Assembly (NCBI RefSeq): GCF_900184995.1
Contig: NZ_LT860099.1
Coordinates: 1,142,269 to 1,206,268, forward strand
From: Konateibacter massiliensis
Lineage (GTDB): Bacteria; Bacillota; Clostridia; Lachnospirales; Lachnospiraceae
Direction: 5' to 3'
Length of the DNA: 64,000 bases
Below, one piece after another: positions 34,733 through 43,057 of the stretch (position 1 is the stretch's first letter; each line of letters starts with the position of its first letter). Position numbers and translations under genes: made by a program. The notes beneath the pieces were generated by a model. It was not told the DNA's origin. It made no database searches and worked only from the letters and a program-made list of their open reading frames with translations.

Positions 34733-34805
34733 AGCTGCTAACGGGAGTCGGACCCGTGACCTCAACACTACCAATGTTGCGCTCTACCGCCTGAGCTATA
34801 ACAGC
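34733..34805 (-). tRNA. tRNA-Thr (anticodon GGT)
   Basis: Full cloverleaf: acceptor GCTGTTA/TAGCAGC, D-arm GCTC/GAGC, anticodon stem CAACA/TGTTG with loop TTGGTAG (anticodon GGT), T-arm ACGGG/CCCGT with TTC-like TCCGACT. CCA is not encoded. It has a promoter just upstream and a terminator downstream. Confidence 0.97.
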
Positions 34806-34831
34806 AAATATATTATGTGACGACCTTGTAT

Positions 34832-34860
34832 AATATATTATATTTTGGAATAAAAGTCAA
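34832..34860 (-). promoter_or_regulatory. Promoter of tRNA-Thr
   Basis: TTGACT and TATATT with a 17-base spacer on the minus strand, 27 bases upstream of the tRNA 5' end. Confidence 0.7.
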
Positions 34861-34900
34861 CCCCTAAACTGAAAATACTATTATTTCTTAAAAAACACGG

Positions 34901-35512
34901 TCACTTCTTCGCCAGAACTGCGCTCAGTTTCCCTCGTATCCTCTGAATGGCGTTATCCACCGACTTAGGTGTTCTGTCCAATCGCTCCGCAATCTCAACG
35001 TAGGGAATTCCTGTCATGTACAGATTGATGACCTGCATCTCAAAGGTACTCAAATTTTCCTGCATTTTTTCTTCAATATAACCTTCGTTTTCCTTATCGA
35101 TAAACAGTTCCTCCGGATTTCGGTCGTAAACGGAGTAGACCTGCTCAATCATCTCCTGCTCTTCGCTCTCCTCGGAAATACCGGAATAGAGGGAGACATA
35201 TGTATTAAGCGGTGTATGCTTTTTTCTTTTGGAGGCATGAATGGCGGTGTACATCTGCCTTGAGATGCATAAATCGGCAAACGTAAAGAAGGAGGTCTCT
35301 TTTTGGCTGTTATAGTCTCTCACTGCCTTAAACAGCCCTATCATTCCCTCCTGTATCAAATCGTCATTGTCTCCGCCAATCATAAATAGCTCATATGCTT
35401 TCCTCCTGACCAGATTCTTGTACTTTTCCATCAGATAGTCCACTACCTGATTGTTTCCTCCCTGTGCCAAAGAAATTAACTGCTCGTCACTCATTTTCGT
35501 GTAGTTGTCCAC
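34901..35512 (-). CDS. sigH: RNA polymerase sporulation sigma factor SigH
   Basis: The 203-residue sigma-70 family protein starts MDNYTKMSDEQLISLAQ and has region 2 (DLIQEGMIGLFKAVRDY, FFTFADLCISRQM) and region 4 (YMTGIPYVEIAERLDRTPKS) in the order of SigH. SigH is the late-growth/early sporulation sigma factor. In Clostridia it lies beside rlmB, mrnC and cysS, as here. The ribosome binding site GAAGGTGAG is weaker than its neighbours'. Confidence 0.95.
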   Translation of the reverse strand: MDNYTKMSDEQLISLAQGGNNQVVDYLMEKYKNLVRRKAYELFMIGGDNDDLIQEGMIGLFKAVRDYNSQKETSFFTFADLCISRQMYTAIHASKRKKHTPLNTYVSLYSGISEESEEQEMIEQVYSVYDRNPEELFIDKENEGYIEEKMQENLSTFEMQVINLYMTGIPYVEIAERLDRTPKSVDNAIQRIRGKLSAVLAKK

Positions 35513-35547
35513 ATACTCACCTTCGCTTCCAATTTAAACTCTTGTTA

Positions 35548-36288
35548 CTAATTCATTCTCTGTCTTACAATCTCATAGGCGAGCACTCCTGCCGCAACAG
35601 AGGCATTCAAGGAATCGATGTCACCCTTCATCGGAATGGAAGCAACAAAATCACATTTCTCTTTTACCAGACGGCTCACGCCTTCTCCTTCGCTTCCGAT
35701 TACAAGACCAATCGGTCCCTTTAAATCAAGCTTGTACATCAATTCTCCGCCCATATCGGCGCAGACAAACCACATTCCTTGCTCCTTCAGTTCTTCGATC
35801 GTATTGCCAAGGTTCGTAACCTTTGCCACCGGTGTGTAGTTAAGCGCACCTGCTGAGGTTTTTGCAACCGTAGCGGTCAGTCCTACTGCACGTCTTTTCG
35901 GGATGATTACACCATGAGCACCGCAAAGATTTGCGGTACGGATAATAGCCCCCAGATTATGCGGATCTTCTATATTATCAAGCAGCAAAATAAAAGGTGG
36001 CTCATTCTTTTCCTTCGCAATGTTTAAAATATCCTCTACCTCAGCATATTCATATGCGGCGGCATAGGCGATTACTCCCTGATGCTTGCCTGTCTCTGAC
36101 ATCTGATCCAGTCGCTCTTTCGGAACATAGTTGATGATTGTATCATACTTTCTGGCTTCTCTCGTTATTGTCTTAATCGGACCGTCCTGACATCCGTCGA
36201 GCACAAAAACTTTGTCAATTGTTTTTCCTGCCCGAAACGCCTCCAAAACCGCATTTCTTCCTTCTATGGTTAATTCTTCGTATCTCAC
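35548..36288 (-). CDS. rlmB: 23S rRNA (guanosine-2'-O) methyltransferase RlmB/TrmH family
   Basis: The SPOUT methyltransferase has a substrate-binding start (EGRNAVLEAFRAGK) and the three knot motifs: LLDNIEDPHNLGAIIRTA, GLVIGSEGEG, and IPMKGDIDSLNASVAAGV. I place the start at the GTG 36288, because the in-frame TTG at 36300 contains the ribosome binding site GGAGGT itself; this gives 246 residues. It methylates the 2'-OH of G2251-type 23S rRNA. Confidence 0.92.
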   Translation of the reverse strand: MRYEELTIEGRNAVLEAFRAGKTIDKVFVLDGCQDGPIKTITREARKYDTIINYVPKERLDQMSETGKHQGVIAYAAAYEYAEVEDILNIAKEKNEPPFILLLDNIEDPHNLGAIIRTANLCGAHGVIIPKRRAVGLTATVAKTSAGALNYTPVAKVTNLGNTIEELKEQGMWFVCADMGGELMYKLDLKGPIGLVIGSEGEGVSRLVKEKCDFVASIPMKGDIDSLNASVAAGVLAYEIVRQRMN

Positions 36289-36335
36289 TGTTACCTCCAA
36301 TTTTTCTTTTCAGGCACGATGTGTTGCACCGCCTC

Positions 36336-36779
36336 TTATATTTTTTCTTCGCTTTTTTCCAGACCTTTTTTAATCAGCTCAATCATACGCTCCATCTCTC
36401 CCTGTAAATACAGGTATCCCATGAGCGCCTCAAAGCCCGTAGCCCTTCTGTAATCTGCCATAGAGGCGTTTTTTGCCATTGTGGGAGATTTCGCATTGCG
36501 GCCTCTCTTGTAGACCTTCATCTCCTCCTCCGTCAAATCCTCCTTGATTGCCTCAATCATTGCAGACTGTGCGGAAGCCTTTACCAGACGGCTCGTTTTC
36601 TTGTGAAGCTTATTAGGCTGGCTGTTTCCGTGTGCTACGACAATCGTTCTTATAATAACATCGTAAATACCATCTCCGATATAAGCCAGCACAAGCGGAG
36701 AATACGTCCTCATATCAACCTCTGGCAAATCAAATATTTTCTCTAGATATGGTATAAATTCATTTATGCCTTTTTCCAT
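36336..36779 (-). CDS. mrnC: Mini-ribonuclease III
   Basis: The 147-residue RNase III-like dimeric enzyme, lacking the dsRNA-binding domain, has LAYIGDGIYDVIIRT (signature and acidic residues) and ATGFEALMGYLYLQGE, which holds the second catalytic acid. In Bacillus MrnC matures 23S rRNA. It overlaps the cysS stop by 16 bases, which is the usual arrangement. Confidence 0.95.
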   Translation of the reverse strand: MEKGINEFIPYLEKIFDLPEVDMRTYSPLVLAYIGDGIYDVIIRTIVVAHGNSQPNKLHKKTSRLVKASAQSAMIEAIKEDLTEEEMKVYKRGRNAKSPTMAKNASMADYRRATGFEALMGYLYLQGEMERMIELIKKGLEKSEEKI

Positions 36780-38161
36780 TTTACCCCTTCTCTTGTGTCC
36801 TCTAATATAATTCCCTTTGCGAGAAGCTCGTCTCTGATTTCGTCAGCTCTTGCAAAATTCTTCGCCTTTCTCGCCGCCTGTCTATCCTCAATCAGCTTCT
36901 CAATATCTTCAGCTAAGATTTCTGCTTCCTTCTCCACAATAATTCCAAGAATATCACACAGCCTCTTAATTTCCTCGTACAGGCTATCCAAATATTCCTT
37001 TGAGTTTTGCGCATCTGAGTTTGAGTTTGCATATTTTACAAGCTCAAAAATGGCGGAAACCGCATCTGCCGTATTAAAGTCATCGTCCATCGCATTTTCA
37101 AATTTCCGTATATACTCCTTCGCCGCTGCAAGCTTTTCGGTCTCATTTTCACTTACCGACGTTGTCTGGGATGCTTCCTTTAAATGCTTTAGATTATCTA
37201 CTGCTGTAAGGATTCTCTCCAAACCGTTTTTGGAAGACTCCATAAGCTCTTCACTGAAATTGAGCGGACTTCTGTAATGTGCGCCGAGCATAAAGAAACG
37301 AAGCACCTGCAAATCATATTTTTCACCGACTTCTCTTACGGTAAAGAAATTGCCAAGTGATTTTGACATCTTTCTGTTGTCAATATTTAAAAAGCCATTG
37401 TGCAGCCAGTATTTTGCAAAGGTTTTGTCATTGCATGCCTCACTCTGGGCAATTTCGTTTTCATGATGAGGAAAAATCAAGTCTTCACCGCCTGCGTGAA
37501 TATCAATCTCGTCTCCTAAGTATTTTTTTGCCATAACAGAGCACTCAATGTGCCAGCCCGGACGTCCGTCACTCCAAGGAGATACCCAGGATGGCTCCCC
37601 GTCCTTTTTTGGCTTCCAGAGCACGAAATCCATCTCATCTTCCTTCTGCTCCTCAACCGCAATTCGCTTTCCCGCCTCTAAGTCTTCCAGATTTTTCTTG
37701 GAAAGCTTTCCGTACTCCTCAAATCTTTTTGTTCTAAAGTAAACGCTTCCGCCTTTTTCATAAGCAAAGCCCTTGTCAATCAAAGTCTGAATCATCTCAA
37801 GCATTCCGCCGATTTCCTCTGTAGCAAGAGGGTGTGTGGTCGCCGGAAGTACATTCAGGCTCTCCATATCCTTCTTACACTCTGCAATATAGCGGGTTGA
37901 TATTTCAGAAGCACTCACGCCCTCCTCAATTGCCTTTTTTATAATTTTGTCGTCCACATCCGTAAAATTGGATACATAGTTTACATCATATCCCTTATAT
38001 TCCATATATCTTCTCACCGTGTCAAAGATAATCATCGGTCTTGCATTTCCGATATGAATATAGTTGTAAACAGTCGGACCACACACATACATGCGTACCT
38101 TTCCTTCTTCAATCGGCACAAATTCTTCCTTTTTCTTCGTTAAAGTATTGTATACCTTCAT
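36764..38161 (-). CDS. cysS: Cysteinyl-tRNA synthetase
   Basis: The 465-residue class I synthetase has CGPTVYNYIHIGNAR (HIGH-type), zinc-ligand regions (WHIECSVMA, HAGGEDLIFPHHENE) and the KMSKSLGN loop. It charges tRNA-Cys. It is 31 bases downstream of cysE under the cysteine T-box, so cysteine supply and its charging are controlled together. Confidence 0.97.
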   Translation of the reverse strand: MKVYNTLTKKKEEFVPIEEGKVRMYVCGPTVYNYIHIGNARPMIIFDTVRRYMEYKGYDVNYVSNFTDVDDKIIKKAIEEGVSASEISTRYIAECKKDMESLNVLPATTHPLATEEIGGMLEMIQTLIDKGFAYEKGGSVYFRTKRFEEYGKLSKKNLEDLEAGKRIAVEEQKEDEMDFVLWKPKKDGEPSWVSPWSDGRPGWHIECSVMAKKYLGDEIDIHAGGEDLIFPHHENEIAQSEACNDKTFAKYWLHNGFLNIDNRKMSKSLGNFFTVREVGEKYDLQVLRFFMLGAHYRSPLNFSEELMESSKNGLERILTAVDNLKHLKEASQTTSVSENETEKLAAAKEYIRKFENAMDDDFNTADAVSAIFELVKYANSNSDAQNSKEYLDSLYEEIKRLCDILGIIVEKEAEILAEDIEKLIEDRQAARKAKNFARADEIRDELLAKGIILEDTREGVKWKKA

Positions 38162-38192
38162 ATGAATTCTCCTTTTTCTACCTGTATTATTT

Positions 38193-38852
38193 CTATTCTG
38201 CTTTCATGCATTGTTTTTTCAATAATTCCACATCTTTTCGAAGCTCCTCATTTTCCTCCCTAAGCTGCATCAAGTCGCTTAACACCGGGTCAGGCAGATG
38301 AACCTGATCCATATCGCTTCTTGGAATTTTTATATTATCCTGCTTTACAATTCGCCCCGGAACACCTACAACGGTGCAATTGGGAGGCACTTCCTTCAAC
38401 ACAACAGAGCCTGCTCCAATCTTTGAATTTTCTCCGATTGTAAAGGAACCAATTATCTTTGCCCCCGCGCTTACCATAACGTTATCCCTTAAAGTCGGGT
38501 GGCGTTTTCCGGTTTCTTTTCCGGTTCCACCAAGCGTTACCCCCTGATAAAGGGTGACATTGTCGCCTATAATCGTGGTTTCACCTATGATGACTCCGCT
38601 TCCGTGGTCAATAAACAAGCCTTTTCCTATGGAAGCGCCCGGATGTATCTCAATTCCGGTCTTTCTCGTCGCTCTCTGGGATATCCATCTCGCCAGGAAA
38701 TAATGTCCTCCTGTATATAATTTATGTGCTAATCTATAATGTAGCATCACCTTGAAGCTGGGATACAAAAGCACCTCCCAAGGCGTCTTTATCGCAGGGT
38801 CCCTCTCTGTTATCACATCGATTTCTTCTTTTATATAACGAAATATACCCAT
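38193..38852 (-). CDS. cysE: Serine O-acetyltransferase
   Basis: The 219-residue left-handed beta-helix acyltransferase has the motifs GIEIHPGASIGKGLFIDHG and GETTIIGDNVTLYQGVTLGG and ends in a Lys-rich coiled tail. It makes O-acetylserine from serine and acetyl-CoA, the first step of cysteine synthesis. It is the first gene after the T-box leader, with the promoter at 39178. Confidence 0.96.
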   Translation of the reverse strand: MGIFRYIKEEIDVITERDPAIKTPWEVLLYPSFKVMLHYRLAHKLYTGGHYFLARWISQRATRKTGIEIHPGASIGKGLFIDHGSGVIIGETTIIGDNVTLYQGVTLGGTGKETGKRHPTLRDNVMVSAGAKIIGSFTIGENSKIGAGSVVLKEVPPNCTVVGVPGRIVKQDNIKIPRSDMDQVHLPDPVLSDLMQLREENEELRKDVELLKKQCMKAE

Positions 38853-38924
38853 ACTAGAATCTCCTTATATAATACTATAATAGATTTGGTAAAGGTAAGA
38901 TATGCAAAAGATATTTTACCTATA

Positions 38925-39170
38925 CAAAATAAACCCCGTCTCATATCAAATTTAGAGACGAAGTTTATCCGCGGTTCCACTCTATGTAGAGGTATTTTCA
39001 TACCTATCACTCATACACGTAACATGTGTCACTCGTATCAGGCTACTGTCCTTCACCCAATCTGCTCATGGAGGCACATTCATTTCTCAAAATATAAGAA
39101 CTGCTTTCAGCCTGCGGCAATCCCTCTCTGCTATTTTTGACAAATTACTCTTTCCAATCTCTGCATTTAC
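38925..39170 (-). promoter_or_regulatory. Cysteine T-box leader of cysE-cysS
   Basis: The minus-strand leader holds the T-box sequence GAGTGGAACCGCGG (about 38967-38980), preceded by a Stem I with the expected specifier region GAATGTGCC; both possible specifier triplets (TGT and TGC) are Cys codons. A terminator hairpin AAACTTCGTCTC / GAGACGGGGTTT (38931-38966) follows. Uncharged tRNA-Cys should bind and prevent termination, so cysE and cysS rise when cysteine is low. Confidence 0.93.
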
Positions 39171-39177
39171 CTAGTAT

Positions 39178-39206
39178 AGTTTATTCAAAAAAACCTGTTT
39201 TGTCAA
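39178..39206 (-). promoter_or_regulatory. Promoter of the cysE-cysS T-box
   Basis: TTGACA and TAAACT with a 17-base spacer on the minus strand, just upstream of the T-box leader. Confidence 0.65.
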
Positions 39207-39215
39207 CTTTATTTC

Positions 39216-40379
39216 CTAAACAAATTCATTTAAAAAGATGGGTTCAAATTTTATTATTTTACTAATTTTATCAAGGGTGTGCTCCTCTGCCTTTTCGATT
39301 ACCGACTTCGGAATTTCATTATAAAAACAAATGGCACTTAACTCTCTGATTGTAAGCATAATTTCAGGTATTTCCTCCACTGCCTCCACCTTGGAATGAT
39401 GCATTCCTATATGAATAGAGAATATACCATTATTTTGCTCAATAAAGGAATCCTCCAACTTTACAATAAGTTCTATAGGACTTGTTGCCGTTAAATATCT
39501 CACGAACTTCTCCAGCGATACAATTCGAACCATCGTTGCCGGCTTTGTCACAATATTTTTAAAATCGTCCTCGTTTAAAAAATCAAACGCAGTGACGTTT
39601 ATCTCCTTCTCAAAACCTTCGAATTTTTTCGCCAACACGCTAGGAAACTCACTTCTATACTGAGGCAGGCATACCGGTTCCATCACCTCGATGGAATCGT
39701 ATTCCCCATAAAAGAAATAACCCACCAATATATTTCCATCGTACACGCATACAATCTCGCCATGCTCCGCTTGAAACTGGGTTTTGAGCATTTCATAATA
39801 CCTATAATCGCGATGTGCAAAAACACTGTAATGTTCCAGCAATATCTCTTCTGAAAAACGTGCCAGCTCCTTCATCTCCTTCTCAGAAGGATTTACACAG
39901 CGAAGACTCGTTTCTTCATTGTTTCCCACCAGAACGCCCTTGTTCTGATAGTAGACTGACACAAAATCAAAGCCTACGTAGTACTCCTCTTTTGCAGGCA
40001 TCAAGTAGGTAAGAGGCTCCTGATTGTCATACATCTGCTGCAATGCCGCCTCCAAAACAGTCCGCATCAGACCCTGCCTGCGGTATTCCTCAAGCGTCGC
40101 AACTCCAACAATATAGTGAGCCGGAACAATTGCAGCTCCAAGGTGTATCTGATACGGATTAAGCTGAGCCATAGAAAGAATTTGCTCGTTCTCCCTTGCC
40201 ACCCATATGCTGTTGTCCGCTATCTTATTGTTATAATAAAAATCTGTAAATTCCTTGCTGTCTTCACCAAAGGTTGTCTCCCATAAAGAGCGGGTATCCC
40301 CATGCTCCTTATAAGTTAAGGACTGTATCTGAATTCCTTCTTCCTGCTTCTTGGACTTATTATTTCTTTTAAAAATCAT
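39216..40379 (-). CDS. GNAT acetyltransferase with SCP2-like domain (Eis-type)
   Basis: The 387-residue protein has a GNAT core (VGVATLEEYRRQGLMRTVLE at about 90-110, with the acetyl-CoA loop RRQGLM) then a second GNAT-like domain and a C-terminal sterol-carrier-like domain (about 285-387), the Eis layout of Firmicutes. Such enzymes acetylate amines, including some antibiotics, or unknown substrates. An AGGAAAC-type site precedes the ATG. Confidence 0.82.
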   Translation of the reverse strand: MIFKRNNKSKKQEEGIQIQSLTYKEHGDTRSLWETTFGEDSKEFTDFYYNNKIADNSIWVARENEQILSMAQLNPYQIHLGAAIVPAHYIVGVATLEEYRRQGLMRTVLEAALQQMYDNQEPLTYLMPAKEEYYVGFDFVSVYYQNKGVLVGNNEETSLRCVNPSEKEMKELARFSEEILLEHYSVFAHRDYRYYEMLKTQFQAEHGEIVCVYDGNILVGYFFYGEYDSIEVMEPVCLPQYRSEFPSVLAKKFEGFEKEINVTAFDFLNEDDFKNIVTKPATMVRIVSLEKFVRYLTATSPIELIVKLEDSFIEQNNGIFSIHIGMHHSKVEAVEEIPEIMLTIRELSAICFYNEIPKSVIEKAEEHTLDKISKIIKFEPIFLNEFV

Positions 40380-40423
40380 AGTTTCCTCCCTTTGCCTGAT
40401 TGCATACAGCAGTAACCGTCGCT

Positions 40424-40990
40424 TTATTCCTGATTATGTTTCGGGCATCCCGAACAGCCATTGCAACCACCGCAAGCTGGAAAACTTCTTGCAGAGCTTT
40501 CCTCATACCGATAATCTGCAACCGTGTTCAGCGCACAGATTGCGTGAGCGGAAATTCCCTGTCCGCTTCCTGTAAAACCTAAGCCTTCCTCTGTCGTCGC
40601 TTTGATATTCACACTGCCCACCGGTATTTTCAAAGCGTTCGCCACGTTTTCCACCATCTGTGGAATGTATCCCAAGAGCTTTGGCTTCTGTGCTATTATT
40701 GTTGCATCAATATTTTCAATAATATACATTTTTTCTTCAATTAATTCAGCCACACGCTCCAAAAGCACAATACTGGACGCCCCCTTGTATGTCGGATCCG
40801 TATCCGGAAAATGCTTTCCGATATCGCCGAGTGCCGCTGCTCCTAATATCGAATCCATAATCGCATGCACAATTACATCGGCATCTGAGTGCCCTAACAG
40901 TCCCTTTTCATACGGAACCGTTACACCCCCTAATATCAAATCTCTACCTTCTATCAATTTATGGACATCATATCCCATTCCTATTCTCAT
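40424..40990 (-). CDS. ispF: MEP-pathway IspF with unusual Cys-rich tail
   Basis: The 188-residue protein is 2-C-methyl-D-erythritol 2,4-cyclodiphosphate synthase. The core (1-157) has [21 protein letters not shown] and [18 protein letters not shown] with zinc and substrate ligands. Beyond the normal end (about 157) an extra 30 residues carry four cysteines at 173, 176, 179 and 182 ([10 protein letters not shown]), a CX2CX2CX2C array. The tail is unexplained and could bind a metal or Fe-S cluster. Confidence 0.92.
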   Translation of the reverse strand: MRIGMGYDVHKLIEGRDLILGGVTVPYEKGLLGHSDADVIVHAIMDSILGAAALGDIGKHFPDTDPTYKGASSIVLLERVAELIEEKMYIIENIDATIIAQKPKLLGYIPQMVENVANALKIPVGSVNIKATTEEGLGFTGSGQGISAHAICALNTVADYRYEESSARSFPACGGCNGCSGCPKHNQE

Positions 40991-41113
40991 GAAGTTCCTC
41001 CTGTTGTTTTCATGCGAGTGTGTATTTACCTAAAAAAGTGTGAGTTTTTCTTGCATTCGTGCGCATAAATAGTTTTTTTTATCATAGGAAAATTAAAGCA
41101 ATTTCTTATGATA

Positions 41114-41147
41114 CAAAAAAACCCAACATAACAAGTGTTATATTAGG
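41114..41147 (-). terminator. Terminator after tRNA-Met and tRNA-Val
   Basis: ACCTAATATAACA / TTATGTTGGG stem followed by TTTTTTT on the minus strand. A second palindrome (41079-41113; ATCATAGGAAA / TTTCTTATGAT) lies just beyond. Confidence 0.75.
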
Positions 41148-41155
41148 TATTCTAG

Positions 41156-41229
41156 TAGCGGAAATTGGACTTGAACCAACGACACCACGGGTATGAACCG
41201 TGTGCTCTAGCCAGCTGAGCTATTCCGCC
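41156..41229 (-). tRNA. tRNA-Met (anticodon CAT)
   Basis: Acceptor GGCGGAA/TTCCGCT, D-arm GCTC/GAGC, anticodon stem CACGG/CCGTG with loop TTCATAC, T-arm GTTGG/CCAAT. The lack of the C1/A72 initiator feature points to the elongator. It follows tRNA-Val on the same transcript. Confidence 0.95.
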
Positions 41230-41254
41230 ATATCGGTATTTATATAATTAATTA

Positions 41255-41327
41255 TGGGACCAATAGGGCTCGAACCTATGACCCTCTGCTTGTAAGGCAG
41301 ATGCTCTCCCAGCTGAGCTATGATCCC
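41255..41327 (-). tRNA. tRNA-Val (anticodon TAC)
   Basis: Acceptor GGGATCA/TGGTCCC, D-arm GCTC/GAGC, anticodon stem TCTGC/GCAGA with loop CTTACAA, T-arm ATAGG/CCTAT. First gene of a Val-Met tRNA pair behind a consensus promoter. Confidence 0.97.
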
Positions 41328-41363
41328 ATAAACTGAGACAGGCTTTGTTACACCTGCCTTGCT

Positions 41364-41392
41364 AGTATACTAATTATCATACACTTTGTCAA
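41364..41392 (-). promoter_or_regulatory. Consensus promoter for the tRNA pair
   Basis: TTGACA and TATACT with a 17-base spacer on the minus strand, 36 bases upstream of tRNA-Val. Confidence 0.85.
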
Positions 41393-41475
41393 TACCTTTT
41401 TTCTAATTTTACTAATTTTTCACCCAATTCAACCATGTCCTATATTTTCAGAAATACAAGGCATATTGGCACACA

Positions 41476-41655
41476 TCATTCCCCATATTTTCCATCAAAC
41501 CAAAATTCCAAGCCGCATTTAATACATCTATGTCTGTAATGCTCTTTCTCGTTAATCTGCTTTGTATCGCCTGTGTAACGAAGCGCTGCTCCCTCACAGA
41601 TTGGGCACATTCTTGTTCTTCCTGTTTTAATCGTATATCCACCAACGGTCTGCAT
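41476..41655 (-). CDS. Small zinc-ribbon protein
   Basis: The ATG at 41655 (MQTVGGYTIKTGRTR) has AGAGAGGG at a normal distance upstream and is preferred over the ATG at 41688; this gives 59 residues. Two CX2C pairs (CPIC near residue 17 and CIKC near residue 43) with His/Arg between form a zinc ribbon. Likely a nucleic-acid or protein-binding factor; function unknown. Confidence 0.65.
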   Translation of the reverse strand: MQTVGGYTIKTGRTRMCPICEGAALRYTGDTKQINEKEHYRHRCIKCGLEFWFDGKYGE

Positions 41656-41749
41656 AGATAATCCCTCTCTTCTTCTTTTGTCTAACACCTCTTATTTTTT
41701 TAATGTTACCATATTTTTTTATTTTCAACAAGGGTTATCTATCGCAAAT

Positions 41750-42409
41750 TTACTTCGTGTATGTCCCATCAAACGACACACCGCTTGCATTTGCTGTATT
41801 CTCCGCCACCGTGATGCTGTCACCCTCATTTGTAAAAGTAACCTTATAGCCGCTTTCTTCCTCATAAACCGCCTCTTTGCCCTCTGCCTGTGCCACACCG
41901 GTCACAGAAAAATTTCCTTCCTTACTTGTCAGTGTAAATTCAAAGGAATTGGCATCTGCCGGAAGTAGCACAAGGGAAGCTGTCTCGCTTTCATAAGTAT
42001 CATCCCAGTTTACCTGTGAATCCTGACTTTCATCATACAGAGTGAACTCAGAATACGGAGCAATTGTCTTGTCCTCCTTATATGCAAAGAGCTCCCCTGA
42101 TACCTTATTTACCGCTACTCCCATAGAAAGCGCATTTCCATCTTGAAGGACTTTAAACACATAATAATTTTGCTCATCCACCGTGATATCGTCTTCCTTC
42201 TCCACGGAATACACCGTTGTATCAAGCCGCTCTGACACGAGCTGCTGCGCCGACTTCTCGTCAATCTCGCTTATTTCATCTGTCCCCTTTGTATTATCTA
42301 CCTGAACAGTTTCACTTGTATTTTCATTTTCATAGGCTTTTTGACTGCTGCAGCCTGCTATCGTCACAATTGATATCGAAACCAATAATAGAGTTGCTAG
42401 TTTTTTCAT
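41750..42409 (-). CDS. Predicted lipoprotein, function unknown
   Basis: The 219-residue protein has a lipoprotein signal (MKKLATLLLVSISIVTIAGC, with IAGC as lipobox and Cys20 as lipidation site), then an acidic linker and a mostly beta-strand region. It is expected to be anchored on the outer face of the membrane. No family is recognised. A promoter-like pair lies upstream. Confidence 0.75.
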   Translation of the reverse strand: MKKLATLLLVSISIVTIAGCSSQKAYENENTSETVQVDNTKGTDEISEIDEKSAQQLVSERLDTTVYSVEKEDDITVDEQNYYVFKVLQDGNALSMGVAVNKVSGELFAYKEDKTIAPYSEFTLYDESQDSQVNWDDTYESETASLVLLPADANSFEFTLTSKEGNFSVTGVAQAEGKEAVYEEESGYKVTFTNEGDSITVAENTANASGVSFDGTYTK

Positions 42410-42444
42410 AAATAAATGTACCTCTCTTTCTTTAACATAATTTC

Positions 42445-42472
42445 ATTATACCAGCAAAAATATACTTTACAA
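42445..42472 (-). promoter_or_regulatory. Putative promoter of the lipoprotein gene
   Basis: TTGTAA and TATAAT with a 16-base spacer on the minus strand, 36 bases before the ATG. Confidence 0.6.
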
Positions 42473-42651
42473 TTGAAAAAAATATACTTTTTTCTTACAA
42501 CTTTCTGGTGGTTCCGGCTTCACTATATTCTCATACCTATTGCAGACAATACATTATTAATTTCCTGATACCCACAGTATACTCCAATTGCGAGTCTCCT
42601 CCCTTGATTTAAAAAATAATGCGCAGAATCTTTTTCCAAAAACATTTCCCA

Positions 42652-42697
42652 AAGAAAAGACCTCATGTAAAAGTTTTCTCTTCTACACAAGGTCTAA
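42652..42697. repeat. AGACCT...AGGTCT hairpin repeat, copy 1
   Basis: AGACCTTGTGTAGA and TTACATGAGGTCT pair around a 14-base loop; a run TTTTCTTT follows on the minus strand. A second copy with the same arms lies at 53468-53513. It may be a terminator for the ABC importer operon. Confidence 0.6.
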
Positions 42698-42807
42698 AAC
42701 AATAGCGTATAAATTTTTAACCCACGCTTTCATAAAAACTCTAATGACACCTTTTATTGCTCTTATGGACCAGATACTTTTCTTTAATGAGATAATATAT
42801 TCTCTTT

Positions 42808-42976
42808 TTATCTTTCCATATAATTAGCAGTTATCTTATTTCGATATTCCGTTGCCGGAACTCCCAGTATTTTTTAACATTTCAGAAAAATGTACTATAT
42901 GTATAAAAGCTATGCGCTCTGCAATGTCTTTAATCCGATAATCTGGATCTCTTAACGCTTCCCTGCTTCTTTTATC
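42808..42976 (-). pseudogene. Decayed C-terminal HTH of an AraC-family regulator
   Basis: On the minus strand, after an in-frame TAG, SREALRDPDYRIKDIAERI reads like an AraC recognition helix region and continues HFSEMLKNTG; a frameshift is then needed to reach GVPATEYRNKI, the usual end of AraC HTH domains. The upstream part is missing. It sits beside a carbohydrate ABC operon. The remaining part of the 42410-43057 gap shows only the hairpin at 42652. Confidence 0.75.
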
Positions 42977-43057
42977 CTAAAATCAATTAATATTTCAGAT
43001 AAATTTTCCCTGTATGTTGGTTTAACAGATTACTAAGATACCTCTGGTTTCTGAGCG

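Noticed and set aside
36289-36300. TTG at 36300 as start of rlmB
   Set aside because: This codon is part of the ribosome binding site for the GTG at 36288.
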